This document shows, piece by piece, positions 53,890-63,217 of a stretch of DNA of 64,000 nt (positions within the stretch are counted from its first letter, which is position 1; each line of letters begins with the position of its first letter). The position numbers were made by a program, and so were the translations under genes. Origin of the DNA: Proteus appendicitidis (GTDB taxonomy: Bacteria; Pseudomonadota; Gammaproteobacteria; Enterobacterales; Enterobacteriaceae); the NCBI RefSeq assembly GCF_030271835.1, contig NZ_CP127389.1, positions 2,020,001 to 2,084,000 of the forward strand. The letters are read 5' to 3'. Below the pieces are notes generated by a model, which saw nothing but the letters and a program-made list of their open reading frames with translations, had not been told where the DNA came from and made no database searches.

Positions 53890-56718
53890 TTAAATTAAAT
53901 TATATTTCTTTTCTCGTTCTTTAAAGGCACTAATACCTCCTTCCAGTATATGACAAACATGCTGCCTAATTCCTAATTCATTAATTGATTTATATTCAAA
54001 ATTCTTATCAGTATCTAGGCTATGTTCTAAGCTACCACCCAAATATTCAAATTGATGTGTATTTATACAATCTAATGGCCCCCGTTGCTCAGCAACAATA
54101 ACACATTCAGCATCTGCAGCAACTACCAGATTTGCATTATGTGTCACCATGATAATTTGTCGTTTATTTTTGCATTTCCGAACAAAATCCTTAAGTTCTG
54201 AATATATTGTTCTGTTATCCAAGTTATCTTCTGGCTGGTCAATTAATATAGGGTGAGTTGAATTACTTAATTCGAGCATCAAACTGAGTAAAACTAAGCC
54301 TCTCTTACCTGGAGACATATGAGCAATGCTATCGTTTTTATAGTTCACTGAAAAATCAATACTAAAATAGTCAGCATAAAGATTACTAAACGCATCTTGT
54401 AACGTATAACTTTTTCGTAGAGTTGGAGCACCACTACTTTTTATTTTAATAGCTGTATTTTTTACAAAATCTCCATGAGTATTAATATCAAAATTATAGT
54501 TACCATTATCATCCATAACATCTTTAATAATAGAGCGAATTGAACCTGATTTATGATAACAACTTACAAAAAAATCAAACTTTAATGGATCAATAACAAC
54601 TTTTGCCTCAATTTTTATATCATCATCTATTTGATGTTGACTTACCTCAGCACAATGAGATTTATATAATTCTATTAATTTAGAATATTGCTCGTTCAAT
54701 TCGCTTATACATTTTTTTCCTCTATCAGCAATGGAGTCTAGCTCTTTAATTTTTATATTAATCTTCTTAAGTTTATCTTTTTCAAAATTAAGTTGAGTAT
54801 TTAACTTTTCCAGTGATGCTTTATCTTTTACTTTTTCATCTAATGGCTTAATTTCTTTATCTATTAACGTTAACTTAATATCTAACAACTCTATTCTACT
54901 AGGAATTGATTCTAATTTATTAGAAATTTCTATTTTCGTTTTTTCAAATCCAACCAACAAATTACTTTTAATAATATTTAAAATATTAATTAATATTGTT
55001 GATTTATCAGTAAATCCTGAATCTTGTATAAGCTGTTTCTGTATTAAAGATAACCAGTAATCCTGTTGTTCATTAATGGTTTTTTTAAGTTTAATCAAGC
55101 TAGATTGAATATATATAAATTTATCCCTAGCTTTTAACGTACACTGTCGCTTATGAGTTAAGCTAAAAAATATTTTTTCTTGTTCCTCTGTCCATTGAGA
55201 TTTTTCTCTAATAGCTTTAGCCTTAAGTTCAAGTGCTGAAATTTCATTTTTAACAGAATCCTCATTACCAATCTCGCTTAACTCAAAAGATAGTTTACTG
55301 TGTTCTCTAAGTAAAAGAAATCTGGTTTCTATTTTGTTATGAATTTCAGAATTAACAGTTCTTATTTTATTTTCAAGCTCATTAACAATACCTCGATAGG
55401 ATTCATTTTGAAGTAATGTTTTAGAGATTAAATCATTAAAATCATCTTTACCTTCTTTATCTGCCAATTGATTTATATATAGCTGTGGAATGTATGTTAC
55501 TGCTTTTAATTGTAATGGATCTTTTATATCAGAAAGTTTAGATACTTCATTATTAGACCACTCAACTTCAAAATCCAAATCTGAGATATCATCATATGAT
55601 GATGATTTAGATAGCTCAATTCTAGTAGAAACTTCCTCTGGATTTATAGTCTTAGCTATATGATATAAAAGCATAGATTTACCAGAAGATTTTCCACCAA
55701 TAATTGCATTTAAGTCTTTATTAAGAGCAATCCATTTTTGGGGAAATCTATTTTTACCCGAACTATCAATATATCTTACTCTTTTGATCGTCTGATATTC
55801 AGATTTATTTTCTGGAGAAATCTCTCCAATAAATACTCTATCAGGCTCAAAAATCACTTGCCTTAACCCATTAAATGTTGGATCAGCCTTAATCCAGCAA
55901 TATCTTTTACCATCGGGATCAAATAATTTATTAATTGAATGAGCATCAGAACCATGAATGCAAGGAATAAGACGTCCAAGCTCTTTAATAATATCATCTT
56001 TGCTCTTATTTCCTTGACCAGTAAAAAAATTAATATCACTTGGCGTAGCAGAAAATACCATGTCAGTGAATTCGAAAATATCTTTCTTTATACCAGAGAA
56101 ACCACCATCTCGGATACCTGATACACCATCATTAGAACCATTTGCTACAACAATTATTGAGTTATTCCTTAACCATTTTTCCCCATTATACCACTTCTTA
56201 AAAGTATCATAGGATGGTTTGAAGTTATTAATACCTTCCTTTAAACATGTTCTAGCATCACTATCTTTATTAACATTCTGTAATAAGCTTCGACCATATG
56301 AAATAAGTTGAGCTTCAATACAAGCAAAATTCTGCCCTTTATGATCAATAAATAGCCGACTTAATGCATTTTTGATTTCATCAATATGAGCATTTTCCTC
56401 TGGATTTATTAATAAATGTATATTTATACCTTTATTTTTATCCGTGTTTGGAGTAATCCGGAACTCAATATTTGGAATAATTGTATCAATATTTTTCATT
56501 CTTCCATTTTTCCGATAATTACAAACTTTTTCATAGCCGGATATAGAGCAATAGTCAGTTATACCTATAACAGAAATACCTGAATTAGACTGTTCAATTG
56601 CTGTTATATAACCCTCCCAATCGCCTTTAAACTGTGTTTCTAACACTGAATCTGGAGTGTGAACATGAAGATCCCACCTTCTCCACTCTGAACCATGCTC
56701 ATACAATTTCATATACAT
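53890..56718 (-). CDS. PHP-domain plus SMC-like ATPase (TrlF/Ppl type), candidate anti-phage defence gene
   Basis: A 942-residue protein. The N-terminal PHP domain has the metal motif DLHVHTPDS (H18, H20) and a later HGSDAH near residue 257. The ATPase starts near 330 (Walker A IIGGKSSGKSM) and has long coiled coils (about 430-690). A C-terminal lobe carries the signature HMSPGKRGLVLL (about 800) and Walker B ILIDQPEDNLDN. PHP-SMC proteins have been described as single-gene phage defence (Ppl). It sits between A and cos, where P2 carries old/tin, in low-GC DNA with its own terminator. The start may be M1 or M3. Confidence 0.82.
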   Translation of the reverse strand: MYMKLYEHGSEWRRWDLHVHTPDSVLETQFKGDWEGYITAIEQSNSGISVIGITDYCSISGYEKVCNYRKNGRMKNIDTIIPNIEFRITPNTDKNKGINIHLLINPEENAHIDEIKNALSRLFIDHKGQNFACIEAQLISYGRSLLQNVNKDSDARTCLKEGINNFKPSYDTFKKWYNGEKWLRNNSIIVVANGSNDGVSGIRDGGFSGIKKDIFEFTDMVFSATPSDINFFTGQGNKSKDDIIKELGRLIPCIHGSDAHSINKLFDPDGKRYCWIKADPTFNGLRQVIFEPDRVFIGEISPENKSEYQTIKRVRYIDSSGKNRFPQKWIALNKDLNAIIGGKSSGKSMLLYHIAKTINPEEVSTRIELSKSSSYDDISDLDFEVEWSNNEVSKLSDIKDPLQLKAVTYIPQLYINQLADKEGKDDFNDLISKTLLQNESYRGIVNELENKIRTVNSEIHNKIETRFLLLREHSKLSFELSEIGNEDSVKNEISALELKAKAIREKSQWTEEQEKIFFSLTHKRQCTLKARDKFIYIQSSLIKLKKTINEQQDYWLSLIQKQLIQDSGFTDKSTILINILNIIKSNLLVGFEKTKIEISNKLESIPSRIELLDIKLTLIDKEIKPLDEKVKDKASLEKLNTQLNFEKDKLKKINIKIKELDSIADRGKKCISELNEQYSKLIELYKSHCAEVSQHQIDDDIKIEAKVVIDPLKFDFFVSCYHKSGSIRSIIKDVMDDNGNYNFDINTHGDFVKNTAIKIKSSGAPTLRKSYTLQDAFSNLYADYFSIDFSVNYKNDSIAHMSPGKRGLVLLSLMLELSNSTHPILIDQPEDNLDNRTIYSELKDFVRKCKNKRQIIMVTHNANLVVAADAECVIVAEQRGPLDCINTHQFEYLGGSLEHSLDTDKNFEYKSINELGIRQHVCHILEGGISAFKEREKKYNLI

Positions 56719-56904
56719 TCACCAAAACTATTAATGAAAATATATAACTTATACTAATCAAGTTGGTAATAAAACCATCGCTACTCAGAAATGCTATACA
56801 AACCCCAATATAATATTATATCTATCTTTAAAATTATCTTTCCTTTAGAAAAACAACCTTAATTTCCATATTAGTACGATATTCTTATTAGGAGTTAATA
56901 TTAA

Positions 56905-59286
56905 TCATACTATCTGTTTCTTCCATAATTTTTTAACTTTATCCATAACTCGACCTCTCCTTTTATCAATATTTTTCCTTTTCACTTCTTCAAAATTAAC
57001 TTTTTCACTTTTCGTTGATGAAATTTGAATCTTCCCGTTCTCAAACCAAATCACTTCATCACCATAACTCAGGCGCATACCGTTCATCATCATTGACCAC
57101 ATTGTGTCTGGTGGTAAATCCAATCCCATTTTTTCGGCAAAGGCTTTGAATTCAGGTATCAAACGTTCCTGATTTTCACTTAATGACACGGTTGAAATTA
57201 TCCGCTGACTCTTTTTATGCTCTAAAACCTCGCCAAATGATTTCTCCCAATCGCTATATTGTGAATGAAGGTCGAAATATTCAGGCTCAGAAATCCCCCA
57301 TACGGGCGATTTTAAGCCTCTCTCGTGTGGATTTTTAATATCGGGTGAACTGCCCGATCCACAGTTATTGACAGGACTCCGAGGCGCGCTAATCGCGCTT
57401 TTTAAAGTCAAAACCCGACCCGTTTCTAACTTACGCTTATGCTCAATCGCCTCTATATCCTGCTTAGATTTACGGACTAAACGATACTGACGTTCACGCG
57501 TTTTCACTACATCACCACTTTTTAACGGTGAATATAATCCGATGACTCGTAAAACCTCTTCGTCATAACAATTCGGCTCATCAGCAACAGTACGAGCGAC
57601 TAATAACGTTTGTAGGTTACGCTTAACGTTAGGGCCTCCTTGATGTTCGATATAAGCGGCGAAATCCCCCGCATCGGCAGACGCTCTTACTTTTTCCGCT
57701 ATATCCCCCAACTTATCAGCGATACTCACACCACGAACACGGCGACACTCACGCCATACACCTTTAGACGGTAAGCCAAACATGTGAAATTGAGGAATAC
57801 GCCAAGTTGATGCCCACGCGGCAACAGCTGATGCAACTTCGGTTAATAGCTCTCCCGATTCATCATCAACCTCGCCCTCTAGCGCATAACCGTCGATATT
57901 TTTTGAAATGTATTTAGCGAGATAACCCGTAGCACCGCCTTTATTTAAATGCTTTGCTTCAAAACGGTGTTTCTTTGCGCCCCGTTCTTCACCATCTTCT
58001 TCAAGGGCATATTTACGCATGATCTCAATCGCTGATGCACGTTGAGATTTATCCAAAAACATCATCATGTGCCAATGTGGTGTAGCGTCATGATGTGGCT
58101 CAACAACTCTGATCCCGTAAACGTTAATATCGTTATCTTTAAAAGCGGTGCGAATTTTCGCCCAAACTTTCACTAAATAACGTTGACCGTCTTTCGGAGT
58201 GTATGCGCTGTTATTCCATTTCTCGTTAATGAGAACTTTTTTCTTTTTCTCATCTTTAGAAACGTTAATTTGCTTGGTGGGATGGTATTTTGAAGGTGTG
58301 GTTAAGGTGATAAATAAACCAATATCGCCCCGTTCTTCCGCAACTTTTTGAATGCCTGCGGCTTGCGCCATTAATTCCATGCGGCGGATTTTAGGGTTAG
58401 CGATACTCGCTAATACTTTTTCCATTAAATCAAAACGATCACCCGTTTCAACATCTTGAATATCCATCATTTCAAGATAATTCATGTTTGCTAAACGCTG
58501 TGCTCTGACTTCATGTACTGCATTTTTACTGGCGTAAGGCGTCTTATCTGAATTCACATCACCAAAGGCAATATGCAAAGACTCACGCCAACGTTGACGA
58601 TGAGCCTTTAACTTTTTAAGCCACCAATTTTCATCTGCTAACCGGTTTAACCCAGATAACGCATTTTCTGGTGTTAATTTCCCTTTTTGAGCCTTCCCCC
58701 AAAACAACGGTTTTACATGCAAATAGGTAATTAACTGTCCTAGTTGTTGGTAAATAGGGTTAATCACTTTTAGGTTAAGTAACACCTCACGATCACCGTT
58801 ATTTTCAGCAATTGCCTGATCAGCTAATTCATCGAATAAGTTGTCACACGCATTCGCGAATGACTTCGCCATATGACGCAATATTTTGTCATGCGCATCG
58901 GGCAAGCGATTAAAGAACATGGCTTGATCAAAATCTCTATCTAACAAGAATTGACGCTTATCTTTCGCTAAACCATAGCGCGCATTAACAGCTTGCAAAC
59001 GCTGATAAACGCTTTTATGAAACTTAAACACCAGCCAGTTATGAACTTCTTTAGGTGTTTTCTCTTTTCTAAGATGTTCGATGTATTTAAATAAGCGGGA
59101 TTTAAGAAAACGAGGCAGTTTTTCAATATCGAATAAAATCGCTTGCCCCTGAGCCAGTTGCTCACGGGTAAGCGGTCTTTCATAAACAACAGGCTCGTGC
59201 TGTTTCCCATTCCACCAATATGTCCATTGTATATCAGCAGGATAGGAAACAGGAGGCTGAGAAAAATCAATCAAACGGCTAGCCAT
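56905..59286 (-). CDS. A: Replication initiation endonuclease gpA
   Basis: A 793-residue rolling-circle initiator. The HUH motif is PHWHMMMF (H404, H406), and the tandem catalytic tyrosines are Y455 and Y459 in GYLAKYISKN, equivalent to Y450 and Y454 of P2. It nicks the origin inside its own gene and starts leading-strand synthesis. The length is normal (P2 761). It is the last gene of the early operon. The 186 bases between it and the defence gene hold no gene. Confidence 0.94.
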   Translation of the reverse strand: MASRLIDFSQPPVSYPADIQWTYWWNGKQHEPVVYERPLTREQLAQGQAILFDIEKLPRFLKSRLFKYIEHLRKEKTPKEVHNWLVFKFHKSVYQRLQAVNARYGLAKDKRQFLLDRDFDQAMFFNRLPDAHDKILRHMAKSFANACDNLFDELADQAIAENNGDREVLLNLKVINPIYQQLGQLITYLHVKPLFWGKAQKGKLTPENALSGLNRLADENWWLKKLKAHRQRWRESLHIAFGDVNSDKTPYASKNAVHEVRAQRLANMNYLEMMDIQDVETGDRFDLMEKVLASIANPKIRRMELMAQAAGIQKVAEERGDIGLFITLTTPSKYHPTKQINVSKDEKKKKVLINEKWNNSAYTPKDGQRYLVKVWAKIRTAFKDNDINVYGIRVVEPHHDATPHWHMMMFLDKSQRASAIEIMRKYALEEDGEERGAKKHRFEAKHLNKGGATGYLAKYISKNIDGYALEGEVDDESGELLTEVASAVAAWASTWRIPQFHMFGLPSKGVWRECRRVRGVSIADKLGDIAEKVRASADAGDFAAYIEHQGGPNVKRNLQTLLVARTVADEPNCYDEEVLRVIGLYSPLKSGDVVKTRERQYRLVRKSKQDIEAIEHKRKLETGRVLTLKSAISAPRSPVNNCGSGSSPDIKNPHERGLKSPVWGISEPEYFDLHSQYSDWEKSFGEVLEHKKSQRIISTVSLSENQERLIPEFKAFAEKMGLDLPPDTMWSMMMNGMRLSYGDEVIWFENGKIQISSTKSEKVNFEEVKRKNIDKRRGRVMDKVKKLWKKQIV

Positions 59287-59609
59287 TACAGCACACCGCC
59301 TAAACGTTTCGGATCAATAATTTCAATGGCTGTTTCGCACAGTTTAGCGACGTGAGTCATTATCTCTATCAATTCAGAGATAGACTTAATTTCTGCGCAA
59401 ATAACACGACTCACATGCGCACCAACAACGCCAGCAGTCACATTTACCGCAGAGTCATACCACGCAATCACTTCACGGCGCACACGACCATCAATAACAG
59501 TGACTTCAATTAACCCAAATTGTTTTTTCCAATAAACGATAGCAAAACGGGTGCCGGTAATATGCACCCCATTTTTTGGATCTTGAATATCAACATAGCC
59601 CTGTTCCAT
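59286..59609 (-). CDS. Hypothetical phage early protein
   Basis: A 107-residue protein I do not recognise, with no motif of known function. Its central part (VTVIDGRVRREVIAWYDSA) is beta-rich and the end helical. The start at 59609 has GGAGG seven bases upstream and overlaps the Dam stop (TGATG); the frame reaches 59615. It ends at the first base of gene A. Confidence 0.65.
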   Translation of the reverse strand: MEQGYVDIQDPKNGVHITGTRFAIVYWKKQFGLIEVTVIDGRVRREVIAWYDSAVNVTAGVVGAHVSRVICAEIKSISELIEIMTHVAKLCETAIEIIDPKRLGGVL

Positions 59610-60436
59610 CAGCATACCTCCGGCAATACGGCGATAATTTCTTTTGCTGATTGGCGATTTCCATTTGCAGAAATAGAACGAGGCGCATCAATCTCGTGAA
59701 TAATAAAACCGAGGTCGGCATACAGCTCTTTTGCATGAATGGAATTAGAGACGGTAATCGGGTTACCTTGTGATTGATTTAATGCCTTTAGCGCTTGAGC
59801 TAATTCAATTTGATGAGCGTGAGTAAAATCAGTGTGATGATATTTAGTAAAACATTTCTCATCCCCCATATATGGAGGATCACAATAAACACCATCCCCG
59901 AAGTCAACGAGTGATAAAGTATCTTGCCATTCTAAACAGGCGATAATGGCATTAGTAGCTTTTTCAGCAAATTGCCTGATTTCTTCCTCTGGAAAATAAA
60001 CACGGCCATATGTTCCAAATGGCACGTTAAATTCACCTGAATTGTTATATCGACATAACCCATTAAAGCAATGACGATTTAAATATAGAAATCTTGCTGA
60101 CTGTATATATTTATCACATTCGCTTTTATCTAATACCTTAATTGAATTAAATAATTTCCTAATAGAAATGTAATCATTTTTATGATTATTTTCTTCCCAT
60201 GCATAGAACTCTTTACGTGCCATTATTTCAGTATGTTCTACGACATTACGATATAAACTAATTAAATCCTGATTGGCATCAGCAATTAAATATTCTTCAT
60301 ATTCCGTATTCATCATAACCGCACAAGAACCCGCAAACGGCTCAACTAAGCGCTTTGCTTTTGGCAAATACGTAATTAATTTATCCATGATGCGGGCTTT
60401 TGAACCCGCCCATTTCAGAATGGTTTTATTAGCCAT
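59609..60436 (-). CDS. DNA adenine methylase (Dam type)
   Basis: A 275-residue D12-class N6-adenine methyltransferase. Motif I is KWAGSK with LVEPFAGSCAV (about 30-40), and the catalytic motif IV is YCDPPY near residue 180. The probable target is GATC. Phage copies can protect phage DNA or alter gene timing. It is part of the early operon, overlapping both neighbours by one base. Confidence 0.9.
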   Translation of the reverse strand: MANKTILKWAGSKARIMDKLITYLPKAKRLVEPFAGSCAVMMNTEYEEYLIADANQDLISLYRNVVEHTEIMARKEFYAWEENNHKNDYISIRKLFNSIKVLDKSECDKYIQSARFLYLNRHCFNGLCRYNNSGEFNVPFGTYGRVYFPEEEIRQFAEKATNAIIACLEWQDTLSLVDFGDGVYCDPPYMGDEKCFTKYHHTDFTHAHQIELAQALKALNQSQGNPITVSNSIHAKELYADLGFIIHEIDAPRSISANGNRQSAKEIIAVLPEVC

Positions 60437-60744
60437 TATTCATCATCCTCAATAATAGAAAATGAAAGCATTACAAATTTAGGTTTATCGCCTAACTCTG
60501 GAATAATAGAATTAATACAGGTGATATCTGTAATAACCGTTCTAATAACATTTCCCGTATATTCGCCATAATGAAAAAGGTGACGGAATTCTCTTGGAGG
60601 AATAGCATTAAATTCACGTAAAACTAAAAGATCCCCGACTTGAAAATCTCTATCAGCTCGACGAAATTCGGCTTTTTTCGCTCCAATACGTACTTGATTG
60701 AAATATTGATGGTTTATTTTTAATTCATGCGTATATCGTTGCAT
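60436..60744 (-). CDS. DUF3850/ASCH-like phage protein
   Basis: A 102-residue protein with HELKINHQYFNQV and DRDFQVGDLLVLREF, the pattern of DUF3850, an ASCH-like fold thought to bind RNA. The role in phages is unknown. The start at 60744 has GGAG eight bases upstream. It overlaps Dam by one base. Confidence 0.7.
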   Translation of the reverse strand: MQRYTHELKINHQYFNQVRIGAKKAEFRRADRDFQVGDLLVLREFNAIPPREFRHLFHYGEYTGNVIRTVITDITCINSIIPELGDKPKFVMLSFSIIEDDE

Positions 60745-60745
60745 T

Positions 60746-60967
60746 TTAAACACTCCGATAATGCTTAGATTTCAATTCATGCACTGTCTGGCAATCCGCA
60801 CAGCGGGTGCATCCCATTACTGCAATACGGCGCTTTTCGGGTATTTCACGACCGCAATCTTCACATTCAAACGCTGATACACCGACGTAACGCCCTGTTA
60901 CTGCTTTTATTTGTTTATCAAGCAATAACTGTGATTGTTCGCAGGCTAAATCCATTTCTTTAGACAT
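60746..60967 (-). CDS. TraR/DksA-family zinc-finger protein
   Basis: A 72-residue protein with the four-cysteine finger CEDC-X17-CTRC followed by CQTVHE. This is the family of TraR and the P2 early-region DksA-like protein, which acts on RNA polymerase through its secondary channel. The start at 60967 follows GGAATGGA. It overlaps the previous gene by eight bases. Confidence 0.88.
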   Translation of the reverse strand: MSKEMDLACEQSQLLLDKQIKAVTGRYVGVSAFECEDCGREIPEKRRIAVMGCTRCADCQTVHELKSKHYRSV

Positions 60968-61166
60968 AATTCCATTCCTGCGCTTGATGTTCGATAGACT
61001 CGGCTTCACCTTCTAATAATTGAAATACTTGTGAAGGCTCCATTCGTTCACTTAGTGCTCTTGATGCTAATTTGCGTAAACGGGCAGAAAAAAGAACCGC
61101 CCGAGATTTTCTTTCATCTTCTCGAACGGCATTAATTAAATCGGTTACATCACTTTCTTTAGACAT
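60960..61166 (-). CDS. DUF2732-type phage protein
   Basis: A 68-residue helical protein (MSKESDVTDLINAVREDERK) of the small P2 early-region family DUF2732. Its function is unknown. The start at 61166 has AGAGG upstream; the frame extends to 61217 without a better start. Confidence 0.72.
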   Translation of the reverse strand: MSKESDVTDLINAVREDERKSRAVLFSARLRKLASRALSERMEPSQVFQLLEGEAESIEHQAQEWNYV

Positions 61167-61234
61167 AATCAGACCTCTGATAATCAGATATAAAAAGTCC
61201 TGACAAATAAATGTCATTTATTTTTTAGGTGTAA

Positions 61235-61630
61235 TTAAATAGGCATTGCTAATTTATTCGGGATTAATGCGCTTAATACTTTTATTTGATGAAGTGCATT
61301 AATTATTTTTATTTTATCTTTCCTCTTTAATAATAAATAATCTGTTCCGTTCTTTTCTTTTTCTATCTCAGCAAGATAATAAATCATCTGATATATACGA
61401 TTATTTTCATTTCTTAAATAATCAAGAAACTCACTAACCTGAATATCATCACTATTTTTATTTAACTTACTTAATAAATCAGCCCTAACTTCTGCTGTTT
61501 TATTCATACCACTGACGCGCTCATCAAATGAAAGACCATCATTGCGATAGTGCCTTACCACTTTAGGCTGATAAAAATCATCATTACCTTGTAGTTGCTC
61601 TCTTGCTTGAATAAGCTCCGCGGCATTCAT
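61235..61630 (-). CDS. Hypothetical phage protein (DUF5347-like)
   Basis: A 131-residue, mostly helical protein (MNAAELIQAREQLQGNDDF; YRNDGLSFDERVSGMNKTAEVRAD is spread around 26-50). It resembles a DUF5347-type family of Proteus, Providencia and Xenorhabdus phages. It lies where P2 has gene B but I cannot show it is B. The start at 61630 follows AGGTG; the frame extends to 61684. Confidence 0.65.
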   Translation of the reverse strand: MNAAELIQAREQLQGNDDFYQPKVVRHYRNDGLSFDERVSGMNKTAEVRADLLSKLNKNSDDIQVSEFLDYLRNENNRIYQMIYYLAEIEKEKNGTDYLLLKRKDKIKIINALHQIKVLSALIPNKLAMPI

Positions 61631-61638
61631 AACAACAC

Positions 61639-61788
61639 CTAGATAGAAACTTTCACAAGAAACGAAACAATAACAATGGCACATAAAGTTAATGTTGCTT
61701 TATCTGCCTTTGAATACTTTTTACTTTTATAAGTAAAAGATTTACTACTTAATTTATATTTGTTTCGTTGCTTAATTAATTCATTCAT
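61639..61788 (-). CDS. Small phage membrane protein
   Basis: A 49-residue frame with a basic N-terminal half (MNELIKQRNKYKLSSKSF) and one C-terminal helix (ATLTLCAIVIVSFLVKVSI). The ATG follows GGAG at nine bases. Its stop is eight bases before the next start, so it fits the operon. It has no known family. Confidence 0.5.
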   Translation of the reverse strand: MNELIKQRNKYKLSSKSFTYKSKKYSKADKATLTLCAIVIVSFLVKVSI

Positions 61789-61851
61789 AAATTATTTCTC
61801 CATTTATATTCGGTTTTTTATCCATGATCGGAAACATGGTGTATGGTATAT

Positions 61852-61893
61852 TTTTTATGCCTGCAATTTCTTGACAGGAAACAGGCATAAAAA
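61852..61893. terminator. Perfect 12-bp hairpin between divergent phage genes
   Basis: TTTTTATGCCTG and CAGGCATAAAAA pair perfectly around an 18-base loop. It lies just upstream of the plus-strand gene at 61916, in its probable leader. It could be a bidirectional terminator, an attenuator or an operator. Confidence 0.5.
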
Positions 61894-61915
61894 CCATTGC
61901 AAAAAAGGAAATCCA

Positions 61916-62365
61916 ATGAAATTTTATGTTCATGCAATTAAACAAAGCTCTTATTGGGAGCTGGTATATAATGATTTAAAAATAGCTAGTCCAGCTTTTT
62001 CTTCTAGAATGGAATCCATTGATAATTTAGAAGAAACTATTTTATATACTGAGCAAGCTGATTTAGATGTCTGTGACGATAAGAGCCTGATATATTTTAA
62101 ATTTGAAGAAACATCCAATGGTTGGCACTGGATCGCACTCTCTGATTTCAACGGCATAACCAACTTAGTTATAAAGCAAGAAACGCATCTGCCTTCATAT
62201 GAGACAGCTCGCTTAAAAGCTGAAATATTTAAAAATGAAATCATTTCATCCCCTATTGTCGATTCTGCTGGCGTATTAATTCCCAATATGCATTTTTCAA
62301 AAGAATTCTCTTCTAAATTTGATATTGGTGATTTACATCCATCTGCACGCCGTAAACATTTTTAA
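61916..62365 (+). CDS. Hypothetical phage protein on the opposite strand of the early operon
   Basis: A 149-residue acidic protein I do not recognise (MKFYVHAIKQSSYWELVYND). It is beta/alpha mixed with no membrane helix. The ATG has AAGGAAATCC upstream; the frame is open from 61760. It interrupts the minus-strand early operon and is convergent with the next gene, so it is probably an inserted accessory (moron) gene with its own promoter. Confidence 0.7.
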   Translation: MKFYVHAIKQSSYWELVYNDLKIASPAFSSRMESIDNLEETILYTEQADLDVCDDKSLIYFKFEETSNGWHWIALSDFNGITNLVIKQETHLPSYETARLKAEIFKNEIISSPIVDSAGVLIPNMHFSKEFSSKFDIGDLHPSARRKHF

Positions 62366-62369
62366 TTAA

Positions 62370-62678
62370 CTAACATTGCCATTCACAAGACAAATCTTTA
62401 TTTATTGTTATCGTAAATAAATGTGAGTGGCTATTTAGTTTCTGACTTTGCTCAATGATATAACGAAAAAAACTTAAAAATTTTGCAAACGGAATACTTG
62501 GGCTAAAGTCAGCCATTCCACTTACAGAAATTAAAACTGTATTACCAATATTATTAACTGGAATAAAATGTATTAATTGTGATAATTCAAAAACAATACT
62601 ATTGATTGGTGAGTATTTATCTTCAATACAAATATATACCCCATTTTGTGTATTCTTAACGATTGAATTACTTTTCAT
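62370..62678 (-). CDS. Hypothetical phage early protein
   Basis: A 102-residue protein (GVYICIEDKYSPINSIVFEL) with no recognised domain. It overlaps the upstream gene by 11 bases, so it belongs to the early operon starting at cox. Confidence 0.6.
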   Translation of the reverse strand: MKSNSIVKNTQNGVYICIEDKYSPINSIVFELSQLIHFIPVNNIGNTVLISVSGMADFSPSIPFAKFLSFFRYIIEQSQKLNSHSHLFTITINKDLSCEWQC

Positions 62679-62859
62679 TTTTATCTTTCCTTAACCCATC
62701 AATATATTTAACCGCCTCAGCCATTGCATCAAACTTACCGAATGACTGATCATCTAACCAAACGTGATAACGAGTAACTGGGTTCATTGCTTTTCGTGGC
62801 AACTTAATAATCGTAAAGCCACGATACAGAAAACTATGCTCAGTTATTTGTCGTATCAT
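62668..62859 (-). CDS. Hypothetical phage early protein
   Basis: A 63-residue protein (MIRQITEHSFLYRGFTIIKL; RYHVWLDDQSFGKFDAMAEA). Similar small proteins occur downstream of cox in P2-like phages, and their function is unknown. The ATG at 62859 overlaps the cox stop by four bases (ATGA), which fixes the start over the longer frame to 62886. Confidence 0.68.
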   Translation of the reverse strand: MIRQITEHSFLYRGFTIIKLPRKAMNPVTRYHVWLDDQSFGKFDAMAEAVKYIDGLRKDKNEK

Positions 62860-63116
62860 GATTTCAGCCCTAACCACACTAACCAACCGTCACGCATCTC
62901 TTTTGGTAACGATTCATATGCCATCTTTAGACCGTTATTCCATGCAGGCAGATAAACATAGTTTTCGGCTCTACTTGAACCTGGTCTTTTCATTTGAATA
63001 ATGGGTAACTTTCCTGCTTTGCGCATATCTGCAACTGCACTCGCTGGCTTACCGATTAATTCAGCAAATTTTTCCTCAGTCACGCCATCTGACAGACTTA
63101 CGATTTTCTCTCTCAT
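62856..63116 (-). CDS. cox: Cox excisionase and repressor
   Basis: An 86-residue P2 Cox homologue. The helix-turn-helix part (EEKFAELIGKPASAVADMRKAGKLP) covers about 14-38, and YVYLPAWNNGLKMAYESLPK near 53 is nearly the same as in P2 Cox. It represses the lysogenic promoter and directs excision with the integrase. It is the first gene of the early operon, and GAGGG precedes the ATG. Confidence 0.95.
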   Translation of the reverse strand: MREKIVSLSDGVTEEKFAELIGKPASAVADMRKAGKLPIIQMKRPGSSRAENYVYLPAWNNGLKMAYESLPKEMRDGWLVWLGLKS

Positions 63117-63124
63117 CTGCTACC

Positions 63125-63216
63125 CTCTTATATCAGGCGCTTTATAGCGCTTTCGGACTCTTTGCCTCACGGCAAGGAGGTATCAACTTTCTTATAAAAT
63201 AAGAGATCTCTTATAT
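63125..63216. promoter_or_regulatory. Lysis-lysogeny switch region with candidate operators
   Basis: A perfect 16-bp palindrome, ATAAGAGATCTCTTAT, lies at 63199-63214, just before the C start. A second, overlapping inverted repeat, TCTTAT-AAA-ATAAGA, is at 63190-63204. CTCTTATAT occurs twice in direct order, at 63125-63133 and 63208-63216. These are likely C and Cox operators between the divergent early and C promoters. A strong AAGGAGG at 63174-63180 has no start codon at normal spacing. Confidence 0.68.
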
Positions 63217-63217
63217 A

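Noticed and set aside
61871..61899. TTGACA as a -35 box for the gene at 61916
   Set aside because: No acceptable -10 box lies 16-18 bases downstream.
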